The notes: generated from the sequence alone by a model not told the origin. 64,000 bases of DNA from Calvatia gigantea (GCA_025093985.1 JACAAK010000019.1:186001-250000), one strand, 5' to 3'. Shown: positions 29,763 through 42,356, counted from the stretch's first letter. Program-made: numbers and translations.

Positions 29763-30749
29763 ATGCCTTCCTCCTCTACCAACTATGTCACCATCCGCTC
29801 CCTCATCCACCCCAACCCAACCACAATCTCCTCTGTCCCACTTCCAGAATCAGGCAGCAGCCAAGCACCTGCGCCCCAAGGCACTCACTATAACCTTGCC
29901 ACCACACCATCCCCAGCACAGGGACTCCTTGAATCCCTGCTAAAGGATGTCGACAAAGCCACCAACAGTGAAATAGAAACCACCAATGCCCAGAACAAAT
30001 GATTAGTTGTCAACTGACACATCACTCTTGCCACTGCATGCATCACCTTTGCCGATATGTATGTAGGATTCACCAACGTGTCCTCATCCACCAATCAGCA
30101 CATCCCCGCCATCTTTCGAGCCCTAGACCAGTCTACACTCATGCCCAGCGAACAAGACCATGTCCATAGCCTTCACAATTGCATTGACCTCGGACTTGAG
30201 GTATTCAAACACCTCAACATCACCAATATATTCCTAGAGCTCGCCAATGTAGCCATGAACCTCCTCAGATGCAACAAAACCACTGAAGATCCAGAAATCA
30301 ATGCCCTCATCAACAGGATCCACAGCACCCTCTCAGAATTACACACCACAATCAACCCCACACCACCAACCTGAGCTGACACACCCATAGACAAAGAGAC
30401 TACCATCTCCATGAAAGAAGAAGTCAATTTCCTTCATCATTTTATAAAAACCATCACTCCACCACAACTCATACTGGTTTTTCTCCCACCTGCAAGGTTC
30501 CGCACTGTGTTACCAGGCCAAGAAAAGGACCAACACTATTGGAAGACAATAGTCAAGAGTTATTGGGACAACTCCACCATAACCGACTTCCCATTCAATG
30601 GCATCCCAGTTCCTATCTGCCAAGATGGTCAAAGCTACTTACCCATCTTCTTCACATGATCGAATGATGGAAAATATCTCATTGGGGCCACCAAGAAAGC
30701 CCTCGCCTCCATAGTAGTCAATGGTGACTTTGATGAAGCTTCCTGAGAC
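29763..30749 (+). pseudogene. ORF3 of Fam1-B: extra sense-strand protein after pol
   Basis: A separate frame starting with ATG a few bases after the end of pol and running almost to the purine tract, about 327 codons with TGA codons where Trp or Arg fits. A Ser/Pro/Thr-rich first 60 residues (Pro-Ser-Pro-Ala-Gln-Gly) are followed by a mostly helical part. The same protein is present in Fam1-C (37820-38833), at reduced length in Fam1-D, and beyond the window edge it would be expected in Fam1-E. No membrane segment or signal peptide is evident, so it is not an obvious envelope protein. Function unknown. Confidence 0.7.
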
Positions 30750-30760
30750 ATGAAGCCTAA

Positions 30761-30771
30761 TCAGGGGGTAT
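30761..30771 (+). other. Polypurine tract of Fam1-B
   Basis: TCAGGGGGTAT lies directly before the 3' LTR. Fam1-C (minus strand AATTGGGGGGTAA) and Fam1-D have equivalent runs. Confidence 0.7.
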
Positions 30772-31075
30772 TATTATGGCTTTTCACTGATCAAGTCATA
30801 TTCCATTGCCATCTGCATTTCTATTCATCAGTATATCCGTTTCAGCTATTCCTGTCGAGCGAGCTCCATTCCTGACTCATTCCAGCTACTATGCCATTCT
30901 TACCAGATGTTTCATGTAGCTACTCCATCCATTCAACTGGATGACTTCCCCTATTTAAGTGTATATACATCTACTATATTTGGTACACTTAATCACCTAG
31001 TTCTCCCCCCCTTACTCACTTTCAAGTCTTAGCCTAAGTTGCAACCTGAGGTTTACTCAGACTAAGGTCGTAACA
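30772..31075 (+). repeat. 3' LTR of Fam1-B
   Basis: 304 bp; the first base pair of the terminus is changed (TATTATGG). Its R region has ACACTTAATCA, one mismatch from the complement of the primer site. The right end is followed by ACTAG, then Fam2-A coding. Confidence 0.95.
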
Positions 31076-31080
31076 ACTAG

Positions 31081-32056
31081 GATTGAAAGACCTAATCCTT
31101 GGATATCCATGGCTTGAAGCCAATAATTGTGATATTAATTGGACTAAGAAAGAATTCAAATGGAGGAATGAAAGTCACCTCTTACCCCTCATTATTAAAT
31201 CAATGAACAGACCTATGTCTATTAATGAAGTGGTACTAGACACCCTAGGCATGATGGAAGATGAAGACTGATTGAACATCAATTAAATTACTCTCAAGCT
31301 CTTTGAAGCCTCTGTCATGGAGGATAATAATGACGTATCTATTAAAGAACTCCAGCTCTATTTCAAAAACCTTAACATGAAAGAATTTTCAGTTGACTAT
31401 GAGTTTATCTTCAACCAAACCCCAAACAAACTTGAAATAAATGCTAAAATTGCAATATCTGCAGAACTGAGTAGTAAATACTCCCTAGTTAATGTGACAA
31501 AACTACCAAAGAAATTTGACAAATTCAAACACCTTTTTGATCCAAAAAGGTCAGAACAATTCCTACCAGATCAACTATATAACTATAAAATCAGTCTAAA
31601 ACCATCTTTCAAATTACAACTTGGAAAAACCTATCTTCTATCTCCTAAGGAAACTAAGGAACTACAAACCTTTCCAGATGATAACATGAAGAAAAAATAT
31701 ATATCCAAGAATCAGAATCACCTATAGCCTCATCCTTCTTCTTTGTTGGAAAGAAGGACAGAAAACTTCAACTATGTCAAGGCTATAGATATCTCAATTC
31801 ACACACTATCAAAAATGCCTATCCTATATCCATGATCACTACTATCATGGATAAACTCAAAGGTGCAAAATTATTCACAAAAATGGATGTATGACTTGGA
31901 TATAATAATATTCAAATTCAAGAAGGAGACTAATGGAAAGCTACCTTCAAAACTTCACTAGGACTTTACAAACCCAACATAGTGTTCTTTGGCATGTGCA
32001 ATTCACCTGCTACCTTTCAAAAGATGATGAATACTATCTTTGAAAAGATGCTCCAC
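31081..32056 (+). pseudogene. Protease end and RT N-terminus of Fam2-A (right piece)
   Basis: Continues from 1249: Lys-Asp-Leu-Ile-Leu-Gly-Tyr-Pro-Trp-Leu matches the protease motif of Fam2-B, then RT up to Phe-Phe-Gly-Met-Cys-Asn-Ser-Pro. It is cut by Fam2-C before the catalytic Tyr-X-Asp-Asp. Several stops are present and CpG is nearly absent, so this is an old copy. Confidence 0.82.
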
Positions 32057-32683
32057 TATTACATGTGTTACCTTACTTCATAACTAGGCCTGGATTATCT
32101 CCACTTAGGGAAAGGTTTAATGCTATAGCCCAGGAGTATTGGCAAGTCTCAATGACTTCTGTGCAGACTTCAGATTGCTCCCTCAAGCAGAAGCTCACAC
32201 TTGTCTGAGAAGTCCAAGTTAAGTGCCACTACAGTCCCCAAGGTTGTCAACCTTGTAGCAGATAAGTGAAGATAAGGAAGCTTGTTACTAGAATAACCTA
32301 AGGTAATACAAAAGTATTACTTAGTGTTATATACTAGTTACATGTGGGAGATGAGTAATTATGTAGTAAGAGGATATGAGTCAATAAAAGACTACTATAG
32401 GTTAATTGGTAATCTAAGAAGTCATAGGGGATAAGTAATAAATAGAGAAGATGGAATACAAGTCATAAGAAGAGGAATACAAGTAGATAAAAGTCCACTA
32501 GTGGGAAATATGAGGTATAAAAAGAAACATGACTCAGAAAGAGTCATAAGAAGGTAGACTAGAAGTATACATGGGAATAAATAAAGATAGGAAGAAGTAA
32601 GTCTGGAAAAAAAAGATAGTTTGATATGAGGTGAGGTTAATATGCAAATAGGAAGAGTCCAGAAATGTGGTAAGTTTATAACA
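32057..32683 (-). repeat. 3' LTR of Fam2-C
   Basis: 627 bp, similar along its length to 4581-5205, with CG replaced by TG or CA almost throughout (for example TGTTACGTGCG became TATTACATGTG). Confidence 0.9.
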
Positions 32684-32739
32684 TTAGCCCATTTCTAGGG
32701 AAATTACTCTGAAATTTATACAGACAAGACCAAGTAGTC

Positions 32740-34433
32740 TAGAGAGACTCCATCATTGTAGTATTCATTGTCAAAGGCATCATGGAGATTGTCGAAGACT
32801 TGTTCTTGGAAGTGTTGCTTCATGTCTTCTACAGCTTTAATGTGGTCAGTATACTTCAGACAGTCTTTGGGTTTATACTGGGGATTAAGGGTTTCACAGA
32901 GTCAGTAGAAGTACTGGGGACAAGTCCAGTGATAATGTTTGGAGTGGGTTTTTCAATAGATGGGACAAGTGGTATAGATGCAGTTGCTTGTCCAGTGACC
33001 TACAGTAGGGAGGTGGAGTTTGGTATATTTTTTGCAAAAGGCCTTTAGATTGAAATTCAGGTCATTCATTGCTCAGGGTTGAGTTGGAGTTCCTCTTTGT
33101 CCTAGGTTAGGTTTGAGGGGTTTTTGGTTGAGTTTTGGAGTGCTATTAAATGGTCCAGGTTGGCCAGGAGGTTGTAAATGGCTGTTTTGAGTTGCTCTAG
33201 GTAAGTCAGTTCATCTAGGGATACTAGGTAGGGCCAGGGGAGGTGCATTTGATTTAGTGGGGGGTTTTCTCTGGGGGGGAATGGGCTCATTGGTGTGGTC
33301 TGACAAAAATTGGGCCAGTTTGTTGATTAAGTGTGATAGGCTCAATGTGATTTTCATAGAGGTAGCAGGCATAAGCCTGAAGTAATCCAAGGCTTCATGA
33401 TATCTGAATAAATAAGGCTGCTTTATCAGCAGCATGCTCATAATCCCTAGAAAGATGTTTGAGCTGTAATATGGCATCACAGATAATGGGCCAGTGATTT
33501 CATTGATTGGCATAAGATAGATATTCAGTGCAGAAGTGAGTTTGATGATCTCCCCTTATGACTATCATGTGGAGGAATCCCTCAGAAGAGAAATCAGTTC
33601 TAGTCCATAGCTCCATTATTTACAGTGGGCTCTAGACTAAATCTGGTGGTGCCATTGGGGTCTTAGACAGTAGAGTTGGCTGCAACCCAGGCAAGGTAGG
33701 CAGCAGTAGGGACAGCTGGGTCAGAGGATTTGGAAGGAAGCTCCTTTCTATGAGATTTTGGAATTTCAGCTCACTCCGAGGAGAGTGTTGGGATGGGATG
33801 GTCATTATAGATGGGGTATATGTACTCTGGCTTGGAGGACCAGAAAAGTCATCCAGGATTAAATTTTGCATTATAGGAGGGGGTATAGAGAGTGGCTCTG
33901 GAGATGACCTTGACAAAGATTGCTGGGATGTCTCTGGATTTGGTGTTACTGAGTGGGTTTTGTATGTTTGTTCACTAGGGATGAAGTTCAGGTACAGTAG
34001 AGCTGCTTCCCATTCAGACAGGGTAGGTGAGTTTCTTCTAGGGAGTATTGGTGGTGGATTGGTTAGATGGGGGAATATAGACATACTTGGCACTGGCAAA
34101 GACATTGACCCAGAAGTGTTTGTTCTAGTCTGCAATTTGTTATAGCTCATCTTTGGTAAAGACAACATTTGGAAGGGTGAGAATTACTTTCTCCAGGGGT
34201 TTGTTTATCTGGACAGTAGGTAGGATTGGGGTAGAGGTTTTGTTGTCTACAGGTGTGACAGTAGGTGGGTTGGGTATAAGAATATGAGGAAAGAAGGGAA
34301 GAGATTGGGTTTTTCTTTGTGGGGAGTTATTTTTGGTGGAAAGAGAAAAGATTGAAGAGAGGGAAGGAAAGGGGGATGAGGCCACAACAGTGGCTTTCTT
34401 TCCCTTTTTATAGTTTTTCTGGATAGGTGCCAT
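32740..34433 (-). pseudogene. 3' accessory module of Fam2-C
   Basis: A decayed copy of the Fam2-B module. The zinc-finger frame lies at 32740-33072. The Pro-rich and folded frame is at 33211-34168, with Glu-Trp-Glu-Ala-Ala-Leu and His-Glu-Ala-Leu-Asp-Tyr. The basic N-terminus is at 34140-34433. Comparison supports coding in both overlapping frames at different places. In the first frame several TAA, TAG and TGA codons replace Gln, Trp and Arg. Confidence 0.7.
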
Positions 34434-34499
34434 TGGTGATTTAGTTCACAGGAATGCTGTTAAGGAATGATGGAGAAGTTAGAAGATTTCTTGTCTATT

Positions 34500-36045
34500 T
34501 ATGTCCTTTTCATTGTTTGGGTGGAGCGGATTTTAGTTGGTGTTCTTATTGGTATTTTTGTAATAGTTTTTGGGCATGTGGTAACAGTTGGGCTTCATTT
34601 TCCCAAGAGTTTTCTTCATGGTTGTAACCTTTCCATTTGATGTAGTATTTTTTTTGTCCATTTTTTGTTCAGTGGTTCAGAATATCTTTGATTTCATATT
34701 CTTTTTCTCCTTCTATTATCTCAGGGAGGGGTGGCTCTGGGTTTGGTCTGTGGATATCATTTTTGGTATGTTCAGAGAGAAGGATAGCATGGAATATATT
34801 GTGAATCTTCCATATTTTAAGTAGATTAAGTCAGTAGGAGAGTGGTGATAGGACTTCTTTTATCATAAATGGTCCAAGGCATTTCAGTGCTATCTTGTTT
34901 GATTTGAATGGGAGTTTCAGGTTTCTCCATTCAAGTTACACTTATTGTCCTAGGGTAAAGGGTTTGAATTTTGATTTGATTTGTTGTTCTATGCATTCCA
35001 TAGCTAGTTTGTGGGCAGCTATAGCTTCTCTTTGGGCATAATCCAGTGATTCTATTCTTTCTTTAGTGGTAGTAAAGTTTGATTCTTCAAGGATAGTGGG
35101 TATTCTGTGGGGTTTTGTTCTATACATGAGTTTGAAGGGTGTTCATTTCCAATCAGATTATATTCTTGAGTTGTGGGAGAGTTCAAGGATGGGGAGAGTT
35201 TCAGACCAGGTGGAAGAGTTTCCTGTACAATGGATGGATAGATATGCTGAAATTTCCTGGTTGAATCATTCTGTAGTTCCATCAGACTGAGGGTGATAGG
35301 CTGATGAGAATGACTAGGTGATTCCTAAGCATTTCATGAGGGCTTGGCTGGAGTTTGCTTGGAATTAAGGGTCATAGTTGGAAATTATCTTGTCTGGTAG
35401 TCCAAATCTGGTGTAGACTTTGCCTATAATTATGTCAGCAATTTCCTTGGTGGTGATTTCTTTTATACAAGGAATAAGAACTATCTCCTTCATAAGTCCA
35501 TGGTCTACTATGGACAGAATGGAGTCAAATCCATAGGATTTAGAAAGGTCAGTCAGTAGATCCATCATGATGTGTACAAATGGTCTAGTGGAAGTGGGTG
35601 GTGGAATTGGTTACAACAGCAGATGAGAGGAGTTTCAGTTGATCTTGAATGGCTGGCATGTGCTGCATCTGCTAACATAATTTCATACAAAGGTGCTCAT
35701 TCCTGGCCAATATACTTTGGCTTTGGCCATTCAGTAGATTTCCTGTTCTCCAGGGTGTTCAGCAGAAGAGTAATTGTGGTATCATTGGATAATTTGGCAG
35801 TGGAGTTTTACGTCTTCTGGAATGATTATCTTCCCTTCATATGTCATGAGGTGTCCATTTGTCATGGAAATGATTCCATATTTCAGGTTTACTAATTCTA
35901 ATAATTCAGATAGAAGTTGTTTCATGGCTTCCATGGTGGCTTCATTGTATCTTGATGATTTCATGATTTTGTTTTGTAATTCCTAGTTGATTAGGGAGAT
36001 AAAGAGTTTATCTAGTAGTATGATTATTTTGTTGAGGAATACTTC
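34500..36045 (-). pseudogene. Integrase and chromodomain of Fam2-C
   Basis: A collinear match to 7117-8659, including Met-Asp-Leu-Leu-Thr-Asp-Leu, Ile-Val-Asp-His-Gly, and Tyr-X-Arg-Phe-Gly-Leu-Pro-Asp. It is uninterrupted at the point where Fam3-A entered Fam2-B, so it shows the empty site. Many stops. Confidence 0.8.
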
Positions 36046-37510
36046 TTCAGGTAGAATAATAATGTTTTCATTGTTATTGTCATTATCTGGGGTGTGATCA
36101 GGTCTTTGTAAAAGTGCATCAGCAGCTGGTATTTTCATTCCTGGGACATGTTTTATGGCAAAATCAAAGTATGCAAAGAATCCAAGCCATCAGACTTGTC
36201 TTCTGGAGATATTTTGGGGCTTTTTCCAAAAGGTAAGGTTCTTGTGATTGGTTCAGATAGTTACACAATGTTGGGCTCCTTCTAGGTAATGTTGCCATTC
36301 TTCTAGTGCCATGATAATGGCAAGGAGTTTTTGATCATGTATTTCATAGTTATGTTAGGTCAGGTTGAAGGCTTTTGATAGGAAAGCTACAGAGTGGTAA
36401 TTTCCGTTCATGTCTTGCTGGGATAGGACAGCTCCTAGGGCATATTTTAAGGCATTAGTTTCAATAAAGAATGGTTTTGTTTGGTCCAGCATGAGTAAGA
36501 CAGGTTTCTTCATGAATTCTGACTTTAGCTATTTGAAAGCTTCATTTGCCTTGATTTCCCATTTGAATTTCTTTGTTTTGGATAGTAGGGCATTAAGTAG
36601 TTGAGAAATGTCAGCATAGTGATGTATAAACTTCCAATAGAAGTTGCAGAATCCCATAAATTTTCTGACATCACAAGTAGTGTAGAGTTTAGGCCATTCT
36701 TTTATTCCACAGAGTTTAGTGTTGTCCATTTCAATTTTATCAGGGGAGATTATTATGCCAAGATATTTGAGATGGGTTTTATCAAATTCACATTTTTCCA
36801 GTTTCAGGTATACTATATATTGTTATCCTTCAGGATTTGGAGGGCTTCCATAGTAAGGCAATCCATTTCTTCCTAAGTTTTAGCATAGATGAGAATGTCA
36901 TCTATGTAGATTATAATTCCTCCTTTATCAAGCATTTTGGTGAATATCATGTCCATCATTTTCTGAAAGGTAGCTAGGGAGTTGCACATTCCAAAGAACA
37001 TGACATTTAGTTCATAGAGTCCAATAGGAGTCTTGAAGGTGGCTTTCCATTAATCTCCTTCTCAGATTCAGATATTGTTGTATCTGAGTCAGATGTCCAT
37101 TTTTGTAAAGAGTTTTGCTCCCTAGAGTTTATCTATAATGGTCATGATCATAGGAATAGGGTAAGTGTTCTTTTTCATGTATTTGTTCAGATACCAATAA
37201 TCTTGACACAGCCAGAGTTTTCCATCTTTCTTTCTGACAAAGAAGAACGAAGAAGCCATGGGGGATTCAGATTCTCAGATATATCCTTTTTGGAGGTTTT
37301 TGTGTATGAATTTCTTGAGTTCTTTGGTTTCTAGGGGAGATAGGGGATATGTTTTTCCTAGTTCCAGTTTGAAAGTATCAAACAGTTCAATCTTGTAATT
37401 ATAAGGATGATCTGGTGGGAATCATTCAGATTTCTTTGTGTCAAAGAGTGACACAAACTTCTTGTATTTCCTGGGTAGTTTGGTTTCAGTTTTCAGGGTA
37501 AATTTCTGTA
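36046..37510 (-). pseudogene. RNase H and RT of Fam2-C, first piece
   Basis: Matches 22977-24400. The RNase H motif again has Glu-Thr-Asn-Ala (Asn at 36454-36456). RT motifs are readable through stops. The piece is cut at 37511-37515 (CTAGG), where Fam1-C is inserted, and coding continues at 43900. Confidence 0.82.
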
Positions 37511-37515
37511 CTAGG

Positions 37516-37819
37516 TATTATGACCTTAGTCTAATAGGACCTTAGGTTGCAGCTTAGGCTAAGTCTTGAGGGCAAGTAAGGGGAATAGACCAGGTGGTTA
37601 AGTGTACCAAATACAAGGGGGTGTATATACACTTAAATACTAGAGGGCATCCAGTTGAATAGATGGAGTTACTATGTAAAATGTCTGATAACTATGGCAT
37701 GGTAGTACATGAGTCAATACTCAGAGAATGCTGGACTAGAATAGGTAAAACAAGTACTCCGATAGATGTGGAATGGATATGAGGGCAGTAATGTGACAGA
37801 AACAGTGAAAACCATAACA
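37516..37819 (-). repeat. 3' LTR of Fam1-C
   Basis: Its R region (minus strand ACACTTAACCA, plus 37595-37605) is an exact 11-nt complement of the intact Fam1 primer site. That segment starts 34 nt from the first base of the TATTTAAG box (plus 37632-37639). Confidence 0.95.
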
Positions 37820-38833
37820 TTACCCCCCAATTTAGCTTCATGCCTCAGGAAGCTTGTCAAAGTTACCATAGACTACAGCTGCAGCAAGAGCTTTCTTGGT
37901 GGTGCCTATAAGATATTTTCCATTGTTGGAATGCATGAAGAAGATGGGTAAGTGGCTCTAGCCATCTTGGCAGATAGGGACTGGAACTTCTTCATAAGGG
38001 AACTTGGTGATAGTTGAATTCTCCCAATAACTCTTGACTATCAAGGTCCAGTAGTATCAGTCACACTCTTGACTGGGCAGTACAGTGTGGAATCAGGTGG
38101 GTAGTAGAAAAACCAAGACAATCTGGGGAGGAGTGATGGTCTTAATGAATCTGTACAGTACATTGACTTCCTCCTTCATAGAAACAGTGGTTTCTTCATC
38201 CATGGGAGTACTGGCTCTAATGGGTGGAGTGGTCACTAGTCTGATGGTATCTCATAGTTCTTTGAGGGTCATGTGGATTCTGGTGACAAGTTCTTCTGTG
38301 CTAGAGTCATCAGGAGTGGTGTCTCAACTAAGTAGGCTGGAGGCAATATCTCCCAATTTTAGGAAGATTTCTGCAATATTGAGGTGGTTGAATACTTTGA
38401 GGGTGAAGTCCACCCTGTTTTGTAAGCTGTCAACACAGGCCTGTTCTGACAGGGTAAGGGAGGATTGGGTGAGGGCTTGGAAAATGGAGGGGATGTGTTG
38501 GCTAGTGGAACTGGAGGCATTTTCAAACCCAGCATACATGTCAATAAAGGTGATGTATGTAGTAGAGAGTGTGATCAGCCAATTGGTGTTCAGCCACTTG
38601 TTCTGTGCAGTAATGGTATTTAGTTCATTGGTGGTGACATCATTGACATCTTTGAGAAGATCTTCCAAGAATCCTTGGGCTGGTGATGGGGTTGTGGCCA
38701 TATTGAAGCATATGCCACTTGGAGAGGGTGCTTTGTTGTTGCCTAGGATGGACAGTGGGACAGATGAGATTCTAGTGGGGTTGGGGTGGACAAGGGAAGT
38801 GATGGTGATGTGGCTGGACTGGGGGGTAGGCAT
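37820..38833 (-). pseudogene. ORF3 of Fam1-C
   Basis: The start at 38833 is followed by 169 open codons with the same Ser/Pro/Thr-rich N-terminus as Fam1-B ORF3 and the same helical region (Asp-Met-Tyr-Ala-Gly-Phe). Further matching sequence continues past stops to the purine tract. An antisense frame (38085-38843, plus) is only the shadow of this gene. Confidence 0.7.
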
Positions 38834-38859
38834 GTTTGTTTAGTAGGCTTGTCAGTTGA

Positions 38860-40500
38860 CTAGTTGGATAACTTTTTGGATTTTCTGCCCTCTCTTTTAT
38901 GGGCATTCTCCAGATGCTTTTTTAGGTAATCTTCTATGGCCTCCTTTGCATTGCCAAGATTGGATTCTGCTATCCACATATCTTCCTCATTGCTATACCC
39001 TTTCCAATATACTAGGAATTGATACCCCTGGCTCTGTTTTTGTTTATAGATTTCATTGACTTTGTATTCTTCTTCATTATTGATGATTACTGGGTCAGGT
39101 GCTAGTGTATGTTGTTGGCTCAGGAACTCTGCTTTCTGTACTAGTGTTAATAGTTGCTCATTGAACACATTGTAGATGGCCCATCCTTCTGGTAGGTCAA
39201 GCCAGTATACCACTTCTTCTATCTTCTCCTTGATATGGAAAGACCTATACCTTTTTTGGCCTAGCTTCTTTGATGCTTGATTGATATGGATGTTTGTGTT
39301 TTCAAGCCATACTTTATTGCCAATTTGGTATGATTTAGCATAGAGCCTGCTGTTGTCATGCAGTTGCTTCATCTTTTTTTGATATGACTGTAGTACTGAT
39401 GAGGCATTATCTCAGACATTCTGTAGCTGTTTTAGGAACTCTGTGGCCATAGGGTTATTGGTTGTTTTGTCATTCTTCCCTTTCCATAGATGTCTTCCAT
39501 AGTTCAGGAAGAATGGTGTTTCCTCTGTTCCTCGATGTTGTTTGTTGTTATACTGAAATTCTGCTAAGGGGAGCCATTCAATCTAGTTGTCTTGGTCATA
39601 GTTGCAGTACAGTCAGAGATAAGTTTCCACTTCTCTGTTGATATGCTTAGTCTGTCCATCTATTTGTGGATGATATACTGTTGATAAATTGTATTCTATT
39701 CTGATCTCTTTGAATAACTCCTTGGTGAATTCTAATGTGAATTGTGGCCCTTGGTCACTGAGTATTTTCCTCAGTATTCCATATAGCTTCCATATTTTAT
39801 TTCAGTAGATCTATGCTATATCTTTGAATGAAATGTCTGTTCTTGTTACCATGAGTTGTATCATTTTTGTGAAGTAGTTGATGATAACTAGTATAGCATC
39901 CTTTCTTTTTGACTCTGGCAGTGGTCCAATCAAGTTGATGCTGATTTCTTCCCAAAGTCCATTTGGTATGGGAAGGGGATATAATGGCAATTTGAGTGGG
40001 GTTGTCTGTGCTTTGTTTCTTTGGCAAGTTTGGTATTCTCATGTATATCTCTTCACATCTTTCTATATTGTTGGCCACCAATAGCCTCAGATAATAAGCT
40101 CTCTTATCCTGTGTTGTCCTGGGTGCCCTGCATCTGGGATATTGTGGTACTGTTGTAAAATCTCTTCTTGTAGCTTTTGGTCAGGTGGCATGTATGTGCT
40201 ATTTCCATTGTAAACAATGCTGTTTTGTTCTGTGAATTGTGACTCCTTCTTCCACAGCTCTGTTATAACCATTGTTTCTCACTGGGGATTCTTCTGTATT
40301 CTTTCTAAGAATAGTGGCTCCAAGAATAGTTCTGCTCAGAGTAGAACTGTATCTTCAGTAGTTTCTTCCCCTCCTGTTTGCAACCAGCTTTCTCTGATCA
40401 TGGTGACTAATTTGTCCTCTAGTTCTTCTGGTACTTGGTGTATTCTGGATAATAAGTCAGCCTTTGTATTTGTTTTTCCAAGCACATGTTGGAGGATGAA
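38860..40500 (-). pseudogene. Integrase and chromodomain of Fam1-C
   Basis: The chromodomain and GPY/F part is open at 38860-39372 (Val-Tyr-Trp-Lys-Gly-Tyr, Arg-Tyr-Arg-Ser-Phe). The integrase core and zinc domain follow upstream with several stops. Collinear with 28120-29740 of Fam1-B. Confidence 0.82.
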
Positions 40501-41870
40501 GTCATAGTCTTGTAGGTGTAGGTATTATCTAGCTTGGTGTCCATTGAGTTTCTGTGGTTCTCTATAATACTTGAGATTCTCATGGTCTGTCCATATCTCA
40601 AATTTTTCCTCAGCATTCAACAGATAGTGTCTCCACTCCTTCAGGGCATGTACAATGGCTAGTAGTTTCTTGTTGTAGATTTCATAGTTGTGCTCAGCTG
40701 GCAAGAATGTGTGTAATGTGAATGCAATTGGGTGCCATTTCCCTTCTTGCAGTTGTGATAGTACTCCTCCTAGTGCATAATCTGATGCATCAACTTCTAC
40801 TTGGAACTGTCCCTGTCTCTAGAGCAATGTCAGGGTTGGTCCTTTAGTGATACATTTCTTTAGGCTGTCAAATGCTATTTGGTGTTCCATGTTCCATTCC
40901 CATGTGATTGCACCCTTGAGCTTGTTTAGTGGTCCTGCAATCTTACTAAAGCTTTTGATGAAGTGTTGGTAGTAATTTATGAATTCCAGGAATCATTCTA
41001 CTCCTTTAATGTTTTTGGGTTCAGGCCAATCTCATACTGCTTTGACTTTTTCTTCCTCCATCTCAATTTGTCCATATCCAACTTTGACTCCTAACATTGG
41101 GATTTCCTTAGTATTGAATATGCATTTGGTTCACTTGAAGCACAAGTTGTACTGATTTGCCCATTCTAGGAATCATATTGTTTGTTCTCATAATTGTTTC
41201 TTTGTATCACCAGAGATTGCAAAGTTGTCCATGTAGTTTATGATGTCTCTGTTTATAAGAGGTTGTGGAAGATGCTTGTCATCATATGGGAAAATGTTCT
41301 GGGTAAGTTGCTTAGTCCAAAGTATATAACTGTTGGCTTAAAAAGTCCTTTGTTAATGAGGAATGTGGCTTTCCATTCATCTTCTTCTTTAATTCTGACA
41401 TTGTTGTATCTCCAGATGATGTCCAGCTTGTTGAAGTACTTTGCCTTCCCCAGTTTGTCAATGACTTCCCCAATCCTTGGTAGCAGGGTTTTGTCTTTGA
41501 CTACTACATTGTTTAGTCATCAGTAGTCCTAGATTAGCCTCTTAGAACCATCTTTCTTTGGAATAAAGAAGGTTGGGGCTGCAGATGGGGATTTTGATGG
41601 CCTTATTCATCCTGATTTGAGGTTCTCCTTGATAAATGCTCAGAGTTTGTCCTGTTCCTTGATTATTATATTATATATACTGGCATTTATTTCCTTTGGG
41701 GCATTGTTTGTCAAGACTATTTCATAGTCCCATTCCATTCATTCTGGGAGTTTGTCAAACATTGTTTTGTTGAACAGATGCATAAGTGGTTGGATGTAGT
41801 CTGGTAGGTCTTCTGGTTTAATCAGGTCTGGTTCATCTTCTTCTTTCCATAAATCTTCTGTAATGGCCAT
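40501..41870 (-). pseudogene. RT and RNase H of Fam1-C
   Basis: Matches 3298-4580 plus the segment lost to the Fam2-B insertion in Fam1-B. Readable motifs include a Tyr-Met-Asp-like site near 41230 and RNase H around 40560-40800. Broken by stops. Confidence 0.78.
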
Positions 41871-41873
41871 ACT

Positions 41874-42356
41874 TCAGATTCTGTTTATAATGCAAATGTT
41901 TTGATGTAGGACCTGGCAGGTTGACAGGCATTGGGTGAACTTGATTTCTCCCATATTCCAATCCACTTCTAGGTTGTGTTTGACCAGCCAGTTGTGTCCT
42001 AGAAATACTTCTGCTCTATCTTGTAGCTGTATAACCAATGCTTCAATTTTTTCTTTGTGTCCATGGATGTCCATTTCGATTGTTGCTGTTTCTGTTACTT
42101 TTCCCCCCTGGTTTGGTGTTCCATCTGTGTTCAACACTAGGATTTGTTGTTCTAGTCTCTTTGTAGAGATACTTTTTTCTTCAACCAGCTTCTTGCTGAT
42201 GCTGCTGGTGGTATATCCTGAGTCGACAATGGTATTCATTGTGATCATTTTTCCTTTTGTTTGAATATCTCCTTTTAGGTTTAGTTTATGCTTTTGTTTC
42301 TGAGGAATTGTATAAAATTTGTCTGATATCCTAGACACAAGTTTCTTGACTCTCAA
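41874..42356 (-). pseudogene. Protease of Fam1-C
   Basis: 160 open codons with Ile-Val-Asp-Ser-Gly-Tyr-Thr-Thr (DSG intact) and Val-Phe-Leu-Gly-His-Asn-Trp. It lies in a different frame from gag, as in Fam1-B. Confidence 0.82.

Larger units (their letters stand above)
1250..31075 (+). mobile_element. Fam1-B: chromodomain Ty3/gypsy element, split by Fam2-B
   Basis: Flanked by the 5-bp duplication ACTAG (1245-1249 and 31076-31080) and bounded by two 304-bp LTRs. Removing the 23.46-kb Fam2-B insertion and one copy of its duplication leaves about 6.36 kb. Fam1-C, a complete relative, is 6.38 kb. The order is LTR, gag, protease, RT, RNase H, integrase, chromodomain, ORF3, purine tract, LTR. Many in-frame stops, mostly TGA where CGA or TGG is expected, make it inactive. 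Confidence 0.95.

Noticed and set aside
29763..30749. ORF3 of Fam1 as an envelope gene
   Set aside because: No signal peptide, membrane span or cleavage motif is visible.
38085..38843. 252-codon plus-strand frame
   Set aside because: It lies exactly opposite ORF3 of Fam1-C, which has a counterpart on the sense strand of Fam1-B. It has no introns or conserved start and is a shadow.
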